Origin: Enterococcus montenegrensis
Lineage (GTDB): Bacteria > Bacillota > Bacilli > Lactobacillales > Enterococcaceae
Length of the DNA stretch: 64,000 nucleotides
Assembly: GCF_029983095.1 (NCBI RefSeq)
Contig: NZ_CP120467.1
Span: forward strand, 2,340,501-2,404,500
Direction: 5' to 3'
Shown here: one piece after another, positions 1-9,713 of the stretch
Position numbering within the stretch: position 1 is the stretch's first letter
Layout of the letters: each line of letters opens with the position of its first letter
Notes under the pieces: generated by a model
The model's input: the letters and a program-made list of their open reading frames with translations, nothing else
Database searches by the model: none
Told to the model about the DNA's origin: nothing
Translations under genes and position numbers: made by a program

Positions 1-2061
1 CAATAAATATTGAACAGCTTTTTGAATATTAGAGAAAACTTTACGACCTTCTTCTACAGCCACAACAATTGTTGCAAAGTTATCATCAGCTAAGACCATA
101 TCAGAAGCCCCTTTAGAAACTTCTGTACCGGTAATACCCATACCAACACCGATATCTGCTTGTTTTAAAGCCGGAGCATCATTAACACCATCGCCTGTCA
201 TCGCAACAACTTTGCCTTCTTTTTGCCACGCTTTAACGATACGCACTTTGTGTTCTGGAGACACACGGGCATAAACAGAATAGTTTGCAACTTTTTGCGC
301 AAACTCATCGTCAGACATTTGATTTAATTCAGCACCTGTTAAAACGGCAGCATCATCCCCGGCTTTAATAATCCCAAGACGTGCCGCAATTGCTTCTGCG
401 GTATCTTTGTGGTCACCAGTAATCATAATCGGACGAATACCGGCTTCTTTGGCTACCTTAACAGCATCTGCAGCTTCAGAACGTTCTGGGTCAATCATGC
501 CGACTAAACCAGCAAAGATTAAATCATTTTCGACTACTTCTGTTTCTAAATCAGTTGGAATAGCGTCCACATATTTATACGCCATACCTAAAACACGCAA
601 TGCTTGTTTGGCCATATCTTTGTTATTGCTCAAGATTTTTTGTTCTTCAGCGTTTGTCATTGGTTTTACTTCATCAAATACTTGATACTGTGTGCAACGA
701 TCTAGTAAAACATCTGGTGCGCCTTTAACAGCAACTAAATAGCGACCATCTGCTTCTTGGTGAATGGTTGACATTAATTTACGATCTGAATCAAAAGGTA
801 ATTCTGCAACTCGTGGTTCTGCTGCTACTTTTTCAGTAACATCAAAGCCTTGGTCTTGTCCAAATTTCACAAGTGCAGTTTCTGTTGGGTCCCCAATTAA
901 TTCGCCTTCTTGACTGAATTTTGTGTCATTGGCGTAGTTCATAATTTTAAGGGCCATATTGTTATCTGGAATATGTTCAGACGATGGATATTGACGATCA
1001 TTGGTATAAAGTTTTTCAACTGTCATTTGGTTCAGCGTTAACGTCCCTGTTTTATCTGAGGCGATGATATCTGTTGAACCTAATGTTTCTACCGCTGGTA
1101 ATTTACGGATAATCGAATTACGTTTTGCTAATACTTGCGTACCTAAAGCTAAAATAATTGTAACGATTGCTGGCAAACCTTCTGGAATTGCAGCAACGGC
1201 TAGAGATACAGAAGTCAATAGCATATCCATCCAAGGTGTACCGTTAACTAAAGTTCCAAACAAGAACATGATCACAGCAATAACTAAAATTGCAGCTGTT
1301 AAGAATTTACCTAAGTGATTCAAGTTATTTTTCAGTGGTGTTTCGGTTTCATCCGCAGCTGCCAACATACCTGCAATCTTACCAACTTCGGTATTCATCC
1401 CTGTATTTACAACTACACCTTTACCACGACCATAGGTAACATTACTGTTGGAATAAGCCATATTAATACGGTCGCCAATACCAATTTCAGTACCTTCTAA
1501 AACAACTAATTCTTTTTCTACTGGTACAGATTCTCCAGTCAAAGCCGCTTCTTCAATTTTTAAAGAACTAGACTCAATCAGACGCATATCAGCTGGAACA
1601 ACATCGCCGGCTTCTAACAATACGATATCCCCAGGCACCAGATCTGTACTCTTAATTGATAACGCATGACCGTCTCTTACAACATTGGCATTTGGTGTGG
1701 ACATGTCTTTTAAAGCTTCAATCGCAGCTTCTGCTTTTGACTCTTGGACAACACCCATCACTGCGTTAATAATGACAACTAACAAAATAATGATGGAATC
1801 AACCGGCTCGTGAGGCGCAGAAATAATTGCGGCAACCAATAAAACTAAAATCATCAAGTCTTTGAACTGTTCAAAGAACTTTTGGACCATTGATTTTTTC
1901 TTGCCTTCTTCCAGCTCGTTTTCACCGTATTCACTTAGACGCTTTTTGGCTTCTGCGGCACTTAGACCGTCAGCAGTTGCATCTAACTCTTTTAGAACCT
2001 CATCTGGCGTTTGGGAATAAAACGCTTGGCTCAACTGCTGTTTTTTGTTTTCTTCTGACAA
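1..2061 (-). CDS. P-type cation-translocating ATPase (Ca2+/Mn2+ export type), 3' part cut by window edge
   Basis: Not truncated at its start; the last part of the protein runs off the left edge after 687 codons (family about 880 aa). It starts with TTG at 2061 behind a perfect AAAGGAGG. In order one sees the N-terminal cation ATPase domain, two membrane helices (from about residue 60), the actuator motif TGES, the M4 segment AAIPEGLPA, the phosphorylation motif DKTGTLT, KGAPD of the nucleotide domain and the hinge TGDGVNDAPAL. The PEGLP segment and overall order fit PMCA/SERCA-like type II pumps. Known: streptococcal and lactococcal pumps of this group under a yybP-ykoY leader export Mn2+/Ca2+. 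Here the same leader precedes the gene, so Mn2+ (and/or Ca2+) efflux from the cytoplasm is inferred. Monocistronic as far as visible. Confidence 0.95.
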   Translation of the reverse strand, partial: MSEENKKQQLSQAFYSQTPDEVLKELDATADGLSAAEAKKRLSEYGENELEEGKKKSMVQKFFEQFKDLMILVLLVAAIISAPHEPVDSIIILLVVIINAVMGVVQESKAEAAIEALKDMSTPNANVVRDGHALSIKSTDLVPGDIVLLEAGDVVPADMRLIESSSLKIEEAALTGESVPVEKELVVLEGTEIGIGDRINMAYSNSNVTYGRGKGVVVNTGMNTEVGKIAGMLAAADETETPLKNNLNHLGKFLTAAILVIAVIMFLFGTLVNGTPWMDMLLTSVSLAVAAIPEGLPAIVTIILALGTQVLAKRNSIIRKLPAVETLGSTDIIASDKTGTLTLNQMTVEKLYTNDRQYPSSEHIPDNNMALKIMNYANDTKFSQEGELIGDPTETALVKFGQDQGFDVTEKVAAEPRVAELPFDSDRKLMSTIHQEADGRYLVAVKGAPDVLLDRCTQYQVFDEVKPMTNAEEQKILSNNKDMAKQALRVLGMAYKYVDAIPTDLETEVVENDLIFAGLVGMIDPERSEAADAVKVAKEAGIRPIMITGDHKDTAEAIAARLGIIKAGDDAAVLTGAELNQMSDDEFAQKVANYSVYARVSPEHKVRIVKAWQKEGKVVAMTGDGVNDAPALKQADIGVGMGITGTEVSKGASDMVLADDNFATIVVAVEEGRKVFSNIQKAVQYLL

Positions 2062-2100
2062 TTTTGTTCCTCCTTTGAAATTATCATCCACAAGTCAGCT

Positions 2101-2142
2101 AAAAAAAATAGACTTGTGTATGTGCATAACATACATAAGTCT
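2101..2142 (-). terminator. Riboswitch-controlled terminator of the P-type ATPase leader
   Basis: On the minus strand AGACTT-A-TGTATGT pairs with ACATACA-C-AAGTCT, one mismatch, then runs into eight T (A-run 2101-2108 on plus). Its 5' arm overlaps the 3' strand of riboswitch helix P1 (2134-2139), so the two folds exclude each other. This implies an ON switch: ligand stabilises P1 and prevents termination. Confidence 0.85.
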
Positions 2143-2221
2143 CACTAATTAAGGCAACACCAGAAAGTTAATTTCGGTTGGTGATGTTGCCACAGCTTAT
2201 GCTGCTAGTTACTCCCTCATG
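2134..2221 (-). ncRNA. yybP-ykoY (Mn2+) riboswitch aptamer upstream of P-type ATPase
   Basis: Reading the minus strand: helix P1 CATGAG pairs exactly with CTTATG; after it comes GGGAGTAAC (family L1 signature), a small hairpin CAGC-ataa-GCTG, a long second leg GGCAACATCACC...GGTGTTGCC and the closing signature AGTGAGA before the P1 3' strand. This matches the order and signatures of the Mn2+ riboswitch family as known from Lactococcus and Streptococcus P-type ATPase leaders. Confidence 0.88.
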
Positions 2222-2243
2222 AAAACATATAAATACAAGAAAC

Positions 2244-2272
2244 ATTATATAGTAGATTGCAGCCATGGGCAA
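2244..2272 (-). promoter_or_regulatory. Sigma-A type promoter of the ATPase leader
   Basis: Minus strand TTGCCC (2272-2267), 17-nt spacer, TATAAT (2249-2244). Transcription would start just upstream of riboswitch helix P1 at 2221. Confidence 0.75.
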
Positions 2273-2470
2273 ATACTTTTCGCAAAAATCCATGGTAGAA
2301 ACAAATTAAGGTTAGCTTTTTTTCGCGCTTTTTTTTCCTAAAAAAAACGCTGATTAAATAATCTTTGCCACTAGCTTTCAACTCTTTAAAAGTAAGAAGG
2401 AGATTTTCGAAAATTGTTGCACAAATTTTTGAAAATTCTATACTTCACTTACAGTTTAAATAAAATAAGC

Positions 2471-2502
2471 CATATTACTTACGTGAAAACGTAAGTAATA
2501 TG
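2471..2502 (-). terminator. Terminator downstream of metG
   Basis: Perfect 14-bp inverted repeat CATATTACTTACGT / ACGTAAGTAATATG with a GAAA/TTTC loop, eleven bases past the metG stop. The T-rich tail is modest, so termination is inferred from position and stem strength. The stretch between here and the ATPase promoter (about 2290-2470) is AT-rich and shows nothing else. Confidence 0.75.
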
Positions 2503-2512
2503 ACTCGTTTCA

Positions 2513-4537
<2,025 letters not shown>

Positions 4538-4815
4538 TTAATAAAAAAGTTAAATGACTTACCTTAAAAATACAGTCAAAAAAATAAAATAAACACCAAA
4601 ATAGGCTGCTAACCATACTTTAGCCAAGGTAGTCAAACTAATTTTCAAGTACACATCACGTAAATGATTCTTAGCTAGTATACCACAATTCCAACTTTCT
4701 TTAAGTCCTTTTCCTTGTAAAAAACATCGGCAAATTCATTTTCCCTCTATTTCGTCGCCTTAAAAAAAGTTTTTTTGGTATAATGAAAGAGATTAACGAA
4801 ATTGAGGGAAATAAT

Positions 4816-5091
4816 ATGACTAAAAAACATCGTCTTCTAATAGCGGCAATTGCCATTTTAACGCTCTTGCACATGGTATTTTGCGCCTTTTACAGCCGCT
4901 TGTACGGCTATTTTAATTTACAAGATAACTTACGACTATTTCTTTTAGCAACATTAATATTTCGCGGGATTTTCTTGGCTGTTATTGCGATTTCAGGCTT
5001 TATTAGCCTAAATGACAAAGCTAGTAAAGTAACGCCCTTTTATTTGATTTTCTTTTTGTTTAATTTGATTATTCCATTTGTTTTTAATTAA
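4816..5091 (+). CDS. Small three-helix membrane protein of unknown function
   Basis: A 91-aa protein; the ATG at 4816 is chosen because GAGGG lies 8 bases upstream, rather than the ATG at 4783 that lies in the promoter region. A TATAAT -10 box overlaps 4778-4784. The sequence has a basic N-terminus (MTKKHR) and three hydrophobic segments at about residues 8-24, 37-62 and 70-90. I do not recognise the family. It ends 19 bases before the Nudix gene on the same strand, so the two are probably co-transcribed. Confidence 0.7.
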   Translation: MTKKHRLLIAAIAILTLLHMVFCAFYSRLYGYFNLQDNLRLFLLATLIFRGIFLAVIAISGFISLNDKASKVTPFYLIFFLFNLIIPFVFN

Positions 5092-5110
5092 AAGTAGAGG
5101 TGAGCCGTTT

Positions 5111-5944
5111 ATGCCAGAATTTGCAACATTAGCTGAAGAAAAACAATACTATGAACAAGTCGCCACCGAAGAAGAATTTCTCCAGTGGTATAAAAAACAA
5201 GATCACCCAGAATACGAAAAGCCATCTTTAACTGTAGACATGGTTTTAATGTGTTACAACAAAGAAGAAGATCAATTAAAAATGCTTTTAATCAAACGAA
5301 AAAGCCATCCTTACCGTAATTCTTGGGCTCTCCCAGGTGGTTTTGTTATGCCCAATGAATCAACGGATGACTCTGTCTTACGAGAAACGCAAGAAGAAAC
5401 TAGCGTCGAAATTTCTAAATCAAATATTGAGCAGCTCCATACTTTTAGTACGCCTAATCGCGATCCTCGGGGTTGGGTCGTCACCGTCAGCTATTTAACT
5501 TTTATTGGTGAAGAACCACTAAGTGCCGGCGATGACGCCGATGACGTTCGCTGGTTTACGATGGAAAGAAAAGGTAGTGAGCTTTATTTAACCAGTGGTC
5601 ACGATGTTGAAATCATTTTGAATTTAAAAACCGGCGCTTCTTCTGGCAGTGACTCTTTGGCTTTTGACCATAGTCAAATTGTCTTAAAAGCATTTAACCG
5701 GGTAGCAGAAAAAATGGAGCATGAACCGCGCGTCTTACAAGTCTTAGGACCAACTTTCACGATTACCGAAGCTCGTAAAGTTTTTGCGAAATTTTGGGGC
5801 ATGGATTTTAAAAGTATTGATCATTCCAACTTCAAAAAAGCTATGTTGCAATACTTTGTTGAAATCGGAGAAAAACCATTGGGAATTGGTCGTCCTTCAA
5901 AAATTTATCGTTTAAAAGATGATGTCCTGTTGGCAAAATTTTGA
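5111..5944 (+). CDS. Nudix domain protein with C-terminal winged helix (NrtR-like)
   Basis: 277 aa from the ATG behind GAGGTG. Residues ~45-170 are a Nudix domain with a complete box (GGFVMPNE...RETQEE), so hydrolase residues are conserved. Residues ~195-277 form a winged helix-turn-helix like that of NrtR regulators (FTITEARKVF, NFKKAML, GRPSKIYRL). Known: NrtR proteins bind ADP-ribose and repress NAD-biosynthesis genes; many have a degenerate Nudix box. Because the box here is intact, the protein could be an ADP-ribose hydrolase, a regulator or both. Function is inferred; no NAD gene lies next to it, although pncA and nudF occur about 54 kb further on. Confidence 0.85.
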   Translation: MPEFATLAEEKQYYEQVATEEEFLQWYKKQDHPEYEKPSLTVDMVLMCYNKEEDQLKMLLIKRKSHPYRNSWALPGGFVMPNESTDDSVLRETQEETSVEISKSNIEQLHTFSTPNRDPRGWVVTVSYLTFIGEEPLSAGDDADDVRWFTMERKGSELYLTSGHDVEIILNLKTGASSGSDSLAFDHSQIVLKAFNRVAEKMEHEPRVLQVLGPTFTITEARKVFAKFWGMDFKSIDHSNFKKAMLQYFVEIGEKPLGIGRPSKIYRLKDDVLLAKF

Positions 5945-6046
5945 TCAAAAAAGCTCTCGGTACTCATTTAGACACGAATAATCAATCAATTTTAGAAGAC
6001 TTCAGCTTTTTTTTTAGCTGGCTGGTTTACAAAATCAGCTAAAAAA

Positions 6047-6098
6047 ACGTCATTAAGGCCAATGACATTTAACTGTCAGCCTTTAATGACGTTTTTTT
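6047..6098. terminator. Bidirectional terminator between Nudix gene and TnpB-like gene
   Basis: ACGTCATTAAGGC pairs with GCCTTTAATGACGT around an inner ATGACA/TGTCAG stem; flanked by seven A on the left and seven T on the right. It serves the Nudix gene on plus and would stop the TnpB-like transcript on minus. Confidence 0.85.
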
Positions 6099-6194
6099 AT
6101 TTGGTTTATCATAATTAGTGAACGGATTCCTAGAAACAAAGCCAAGCTTTTTTATCCCCTAGGCGAGCCCTGGAGTCCCTTCCAGTTAAACTGT
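6099..6194 (-). ncRNA. Possible guide-RNA / right-end region of the TnpB-like gene
   Basis: In IS200/IS605 elements the right end just downstream of tnpB encodes the omega RNA scaffold. Here the 96 bases after the stop carry GTTTAACTGGAAGGGACTCCAGGG (split as inverted parts AACTGGA / TCCAG) and CTAGGGGAT...CTAGGAATCC, which resemble a structured element end, followed by a strong terminator. The assignment is by position and resemblance only; the exact scaffold and guide borders cannot be set by eye. Confidence 0.35.
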
Positions 6195-7160
6195 TTAACT
6201 GATTTTTCGCACCGTTTTAGCGGCTGTTAAAAAAATCACTTTTTTCCCGTACCAATTGGCTTTATACTGCAACTTAACTAAAAAACTTTGCCAGTCCGCC
6301 AACGTAAAAGATCCCTCTATCCCATTTTTTGGGACTTCAACATATAAAAAATCATAGTTTTTAATCAGATGCATTGTTAGTTCGTCAATCCACGCTTTTT
6401 TTTGCTGTTGCTTATGATGGTACAATTTTTGTACCTTTAATTTTTGTTTTTGATAGTTTTTGGCCTCTGCCAATCTCACTTTTCGTTGCTGTGCACTTTT
6501 GGCTTTTATTTCCAATTTTCGTTTGGCTTTTTTTAACTTGGTTTCAAGGTCATTTACACAAAGTTGACGACAAAATTTTAATTGATTGCCTACAACAAGC
6601 TGATTTGGAGCAAAACGTAATTCAATTTCAGTTTTAGTCTTAGGCAAATGATAAACTTCTTCTTCACATAATAATGAAACATAAAACTGTTGCAAATTCT
6701 TTGCAGTAATTGTTGCAGATTTAATTTTTCCTACCACTTTTCGATGACAAACAACAGCAATGGGCTGTTTTAATTTAGGTACCTTCAATAAGTTATCCTT
6801 TAACCAGATTGTCTGTTGCTGATTATTCGTGGTGTAAGACTGCCACGTACTTTTTTTGAGCTTCATTTTTGGATGCCCACTTCTACCTTGATAATAATTT
6901 TGAAATGCGCGCGCTAAATTTCGTTGTGCATTTGCTAATGCCAAGCTATCGGTTAATTTTAAAAAAGGAAATTCCTTTTTTAAGGCAGCAGGTGTCAGCT
7001 TTTTACTTGCTTCAATCGTATTGAACTGACGCTGTTTTAAAAGCGTATTGTACGTAAAGCGAACGCAACCAAAAGTTTGAATTAAAAATTTTTGCTGTGC
7101 TTTGGTTGGATAAATGCGAAACTTGTAAGCCTTTAGCACTTTCCTTTGGTTTTTCCCCAT
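6195..7160 (-). CDS. TnpB-like protein (IS200/IS605 OrfB family), nuclease-dead and C-terminally truncated
   Basis: 321 aa, one open frame with AAGGGG in front of the ATG. The N-terminal half is clearly TnpB: LKAYKFRIYPT, FGCVRFTYN, SLALANAQRNL, YTTNNQ, LPKLK, VGKIKSATI. Where RuvC-I should read GIDLG, the sequence is EIELRFAPNQLVV, so the first catalytic aspartate is missing. The glutamate of RuvC-II may be kept (LYVEVPKN, about residue 275). The protein ends in YKANWYGKKV...KIS, before the CxxC zinc ribbon and RuvC-III aspartate. No tnpA is next to it. Known: TldR proteins are TnpB relatives with lost RuvC residues that act as RNA-guided repressors, and some occur in enterococci. This could be such a protein or a decayed transposon gene; the intact frame favours retention but does not prove it. 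Confidence 0.8.
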   Translation of the reverse strand: MGKNQRKVLKAYKFRIYPTKAQQKFLIQTFGCVRFTYNTLLKQRQFNTIEASKKLTPAALKKEFPFLKLTDSLALANAQRNLARAFQNYYQGRSGHPKMKLKKSTWQSYTTNNQQQTIWLKDNLLKVPKLKQPIAVVCHRKVVGKIKSATITAKNLQQFYVSLLCEEEVYHLPKTKTEIELRFAPNQLVVGNQLKFCRQLCVNDLETKLKKAKRKLEIKAKSAQQRKVRLAEAKNYQKQKLKVQKLYHHKQQQKKAWIDELTMHLIKNYDFLYVEVPKNGIEGSFTLADWQSFLVKLQYKANWYGKKVIFLTAAKTVRKIS

Positions 7161-7205
7161 ATTTTCCCCTTAAAAAGCATACTCCCCAACAAAACAACAA
7201 GCCGG

Positions 7206-7226
7206 CAATTGCTGGTAACTAGCAAT
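7206..7226. repeat. Perfect 7-bp hairpin upstream of the TnpB-like gene
   Basis: AATTGCT-ggtaact-AGCAATT. It lies about 45 bases 5' of the TnpB-like start. IS200/IS605 left ends carry subterminal hairpins, so it may be a remnant of the left end; it could equally be a chance palindrome. Confidence 0.35.
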
Positions 7227-7365
7227 TACTTTTTCTTCAATATAAAATGCAACACTTAAATTTTCTGAATATTGCATCTTTTATCTTTGTAAACAATTTT
7301 AAAGAATCTTCTGAAAAATTGCAAGCCCGTTTTTACTTGTGAAAAATTTATACATTCCAATTAAA

Positions 7366-7421
7366 AATACTCGAACACCTTTAGTTAGCTAGCAGACCAA
7401 CTTTAAGGTTATTCGAGTATT
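7366..7421 (-). terminator. Terminator downstream of aac(6')-I
   Basis: AATACTCGAA and TTCGAGTATT form a perfect 10-bp outer stem with an inner CCTTT/AAAGG. It ends 12 bases past the acetyltransferase stop codon. Confidence 0.75.
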
Positions 7422-7433
7422 TGTTGTGCTTGT

Positions 7434-7988
7434 TTATTCTTCTGTTAGTTCTTCAAAATCACCAATTCGCTTTGCCATAATAATATCTGGTTTAAACCAG
7501 CCGTTTGCGTCTGGAATTACACCGGTAATTTGATAGCCCATTTTTTGATAAAAACTGTAGGGGTGATTCTTTAGATTTTTTATTTGCGCAATCGTGCCAA
7601 AAAGATCCTGATACAAATCAACTTGACTTAACGTTGTTTCATCATTTTCGTCATCGGTACCTAAATAAATAGTAATGCCACCACGAGATGCAATTTCAGA
7701 TTCTAAAAAAGATACTAAGCGAGCCCCGATTTTTTGACGTCTAAAATCAGAAACAACAACTAATGGATGCATTTCCCAGCCGGTTTGACCATATTGTGGG
7801 ATTGCCCCAACAAAGCCGACTAAGTCATCTTCCACCAATGCGGCTACGGCAATACGCTCTGGTGCTAACAATTTTTCAACTTCTGCTTTTGCTGTTTGCC
7901 CATAATCTTTCGGCCAAGTTTTCGCTAAAAGATCCGCCAACTGGTCTCTTAAAATCCGATTATCTCGTTCAAATTCTGTAATTAACAT
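7434..7988 (-). CDS. aac(6')-I: Aminoglycoside 6'-N-acetyltransferase, AAC(6')-Ii type
   Basis: GNAT-family enzyme that would transfer acetyl from acetyl-CoA to the 6'-amino group of aminoglycosides such as tobramycin and kanamycin. From memory of E. faecium AAC(6')-Ii, long stretches correspond in order: PERIAVAA, LVGFxGAIPQYG, TGWE-HPLVV, the CoA-binding QIGxRLV-type segment (here KIGARLV), ASRGGITIYLGTDD, TTLSQ-DLY, HPY-FY-K-GY and NANGW-KPDI-MAK. The size (184 aa) fits. The ATG at 7988 is preferred over that at 7994 because AGGAGG then lies 9 bases away and the protein begins MLITEF, like the known MIISEF. Flanked by housekeeping genes, no mobile element genes except the TnpB-like one; so it looks like an intrinsic species gene. 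Actual resistance depends on expression. Confidence 0.88.
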   Translation of the reverse strand: MLITEFERDNRILRDQLADLLAKTWPKDYGQTAKAEVEKLLAPERIAVAALVEDDLVGFVGAIPQYGQTGWEMHPLVVVSDFRRQKIGARLVSFLESEIASRGGITIYLGTDDENDETTLSQVDLYQDLFGTIAQIKNLKNHPYSFYQKMGYQITGVIPDANGWFKPDIIMAKRIGDFEELTEE

Positions 7989-8168
7989 TGGCATGCGCCT
8001 CCTGTAGTATTATGGGTAGTTTACCAATAATTAGAAAATGTCGGAAATAAAATGCTTTTTACTTCTTTTCAATGAAAAACGCAACGTCATTTTTAGCTTT
8101 TGGAAAAAAAGCCCGCTGTTTAAGTAATAAGCTAAAACCAGGGTAAAAAGGCTGGCCGATGATAAAAA

Positions 8169-8207
8169 AAGTTGAGATAAAAGCCAGGCTGACTTTCATC
8201 TCAACTT
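8169..8207 (-). terminator. Terminator downstream of rlmN
   Basis: AAGTTGAGAT pairs with ATCTCAACTT (10 bp, perfect) around an 19-base loop, with a seven-A run on its left that reads as T on minus. The remaining 7990-8343 stretch has no convincing gene; the 70-aa frame there overlaps rlmN in another frame. Confidence 0.7.
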
Positions 8208-8343
8208 CAAAAATTTTTCTTTCGGATATCTGAGTGGACGTTAATTCATCTCAACTCCTATTTGCAAATAAACAGTGTGACTAAAGGAGCTTCTTTTGCG
8301 ATAAGTGCAATTCTTGAAGAGGTAGCGCTTGTTCCAACCGCTC

Positions 8344-9432
8344 TTAAGCTTGCTGTTTTTGCTTTTGTTCTTGCATTTTTTTACTACGTAATTGCCCGCA
8401 AGCCGCATCAATATCTGTTCCGTGTTCTTTGCGAATAACACAATTAATCCCATTGCGTTTTAAAATATCGTAAAAACGTAAAACATCTGCTTTATCGCTG
8501 CGGGAGTATTGATCGTGCTCACTAACTGGGTTATAAGGAATCAAGTTCACGTAGGCTAATTTTTTCTTATCTTTTAATAGATCTGCCAATTCTTGCGCAT
8601 GATGTGGGCGATCATTTACATTATTTAACATAATATATTCAAAAGTCACCCGTCGATTTGTCTTTTCAATATATTCGTCGATTGCTTCCATTAACACTTC
8701 AATTGGATAGCTTTTATTGATGCGCATCATGGAACTTCTCACTTCATTATTAGGTGCATGCAATGAAATCGCCAAGTTAACCTGTAACCCATTGTTTGCA
8801 AATTCTTTAATTTTACGCGCCAAGCCACTAGTTGAAACAGTGATATGGCGAGCGCCAATGGCTAAACCTTTGGCATCATTAATGACTTGAATAAAGTTCA
8901 TCACGTTATCATAATTATCAAATGGTTCACCAATTCCCATTACCACAACATGGGAAACACGTTCATCTTCACCGCGTTCATCAAAGTAATGTTGAACCAA
9001 CATAATCTGCGCAACGATTTCTCCGGTAGTTAAATCCCGTTGTTTGCGCAAAAGCCCACTGGCACAAAAAGTACACCCAATATTACAGCCAACTTGGGTC
9101 GTGACACACACAGACATCCCATATTCTTGTCGCATCAAAACAGTTTCGATCATTAATTTATCGGGCAACTCAAATAAGTATTTGACCGTTCCATCACTCG
9201 CTTCTTGCACAACCAGTTGTTTTAATGGATTAACGATGAAATGCTCTTCTAACTTTGCGATTAAATCTTTAGACAAGTTGGTCATTTGGCTGAAGGCTGT
9301 CACCCGTTTTTCATAAAGCCATTCCCAAACTTGGGTCGCTCTAAATTTCTTTTCGCCATTTTCAATAAACCAATGAATTAATTCTTCTTTATTTAAACCA
9401 TAAATCGATGGTTTCATTGTAGGTTTTCTCAC
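8344..9432 (-). CDS. rlmN: 23S rRNA (adenine-2503-C2)-methyltransferase RlmN
   Basis: Radical SAM enzyme that methylates A2503 of 23S rRNA and A37 of some tRNAs. The radical SAM cysteines are in [11 protein letters not shown] (CxxxCxxC) near residue 118, with [12 protein letters not shown] and HITVSTSGL further on and the second catalytic cysteine expected in DAACGQL near the C-terminus. Length 362 aa is typical. The start is GTG at 9432 with AAGGGG about 7 bases upstream; ATG at 9417 is an alternative. Monocistronic with its own terminator. The C-terminal lysine/glutamine-rich tail ([11 protein letters not shown]) is a local extension. Not Cfr: no resistance role is suggested. Confidence 0.96.
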   Translation of the reverse strand: MRKPTMKPSIYGLNKEELIHWFIENGEKKFRATQVWEWLYEKRVTAFSQMTNLSKDLIAKLEEHFIVNPLKQLVVQEASDGTVKYLFELPDKLMIETVLMRQEYGMSVCVTTQVGCNIGCTFCASGLLRKQRDLTTGEIVAQIMLVQHYFDERGEDERVSHVVVMGIGEPFDNYDNVMNFIQVINDAKGLAIGARHITVSTSGLARKIKEFANNGLQVNLAISLHAPNNEVRSSMMRINKSYPIEVLMEAIDEYIEKTNRRVTFEYIMLNNVNDRPHHAQELADLLKDKKKLAYVNLIPYNPVSEHDQYSRSDKADVLRFYDILKRNGINCVIRKEHGTDIDAACGQLRSKKMQEQKQKQQA

Positions 9433-9614
9433 AATTTTTCCCCTTTTTGACAGATTCGCTCCATACTATAACAGATTTATTGTCCTTATTTCAATAAGGG
9501 CAGGATTTTTTTAAAGAATAAGAAAAATTTAAAATTCAAGTGTGGCTAAAAAGTATGCTAACTTTTTAACGAAGTATCTAAAAAATTGCGACATATTGGT
9601 ATTTTTATCATAAA

Positions 9615-9696
9615 AAATAACCACTTTATCTGACTTGTTCCCTATTTTACTTTCTCAAAAGCAAGAAGGGGAACTGCAAATAAATAGTGGTTATTT
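9615..9696 (-). terminator. Terminator downstream of the BceAB-type operon
   Basis: AAATAACCACT and AGTGGTTATTT (11 bp, perfect) close a long stem that contains a second pairing TTCCC/GGGAA. T-rich on both outer sides. Confidence 0.7.
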
Positions 9697-9713
9697 TCTC
9701 AGGTGCGGCTAAA

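Noticed and set aside
54..1500. Several plus-strand ORFs over the ATPase gene
   Set aside because: They are antisense shadows; the minus frame has all P-type ATPase motifs in order.
2142..2151. Possible target of the TnpB-like guide (TCACTAATTA shared with the region near 6112-6121)
   Set aside because: Only ten bases in AT-rich DNA, guide border unknown and no recognisable TAM; likely chance.
6374..6637. 87-aa ORF on plus inside the TnpB-like gene
   Set aside because: Antisense shadow; low-complexity aromatic composition caused by lysine-rich coding on the other strand.
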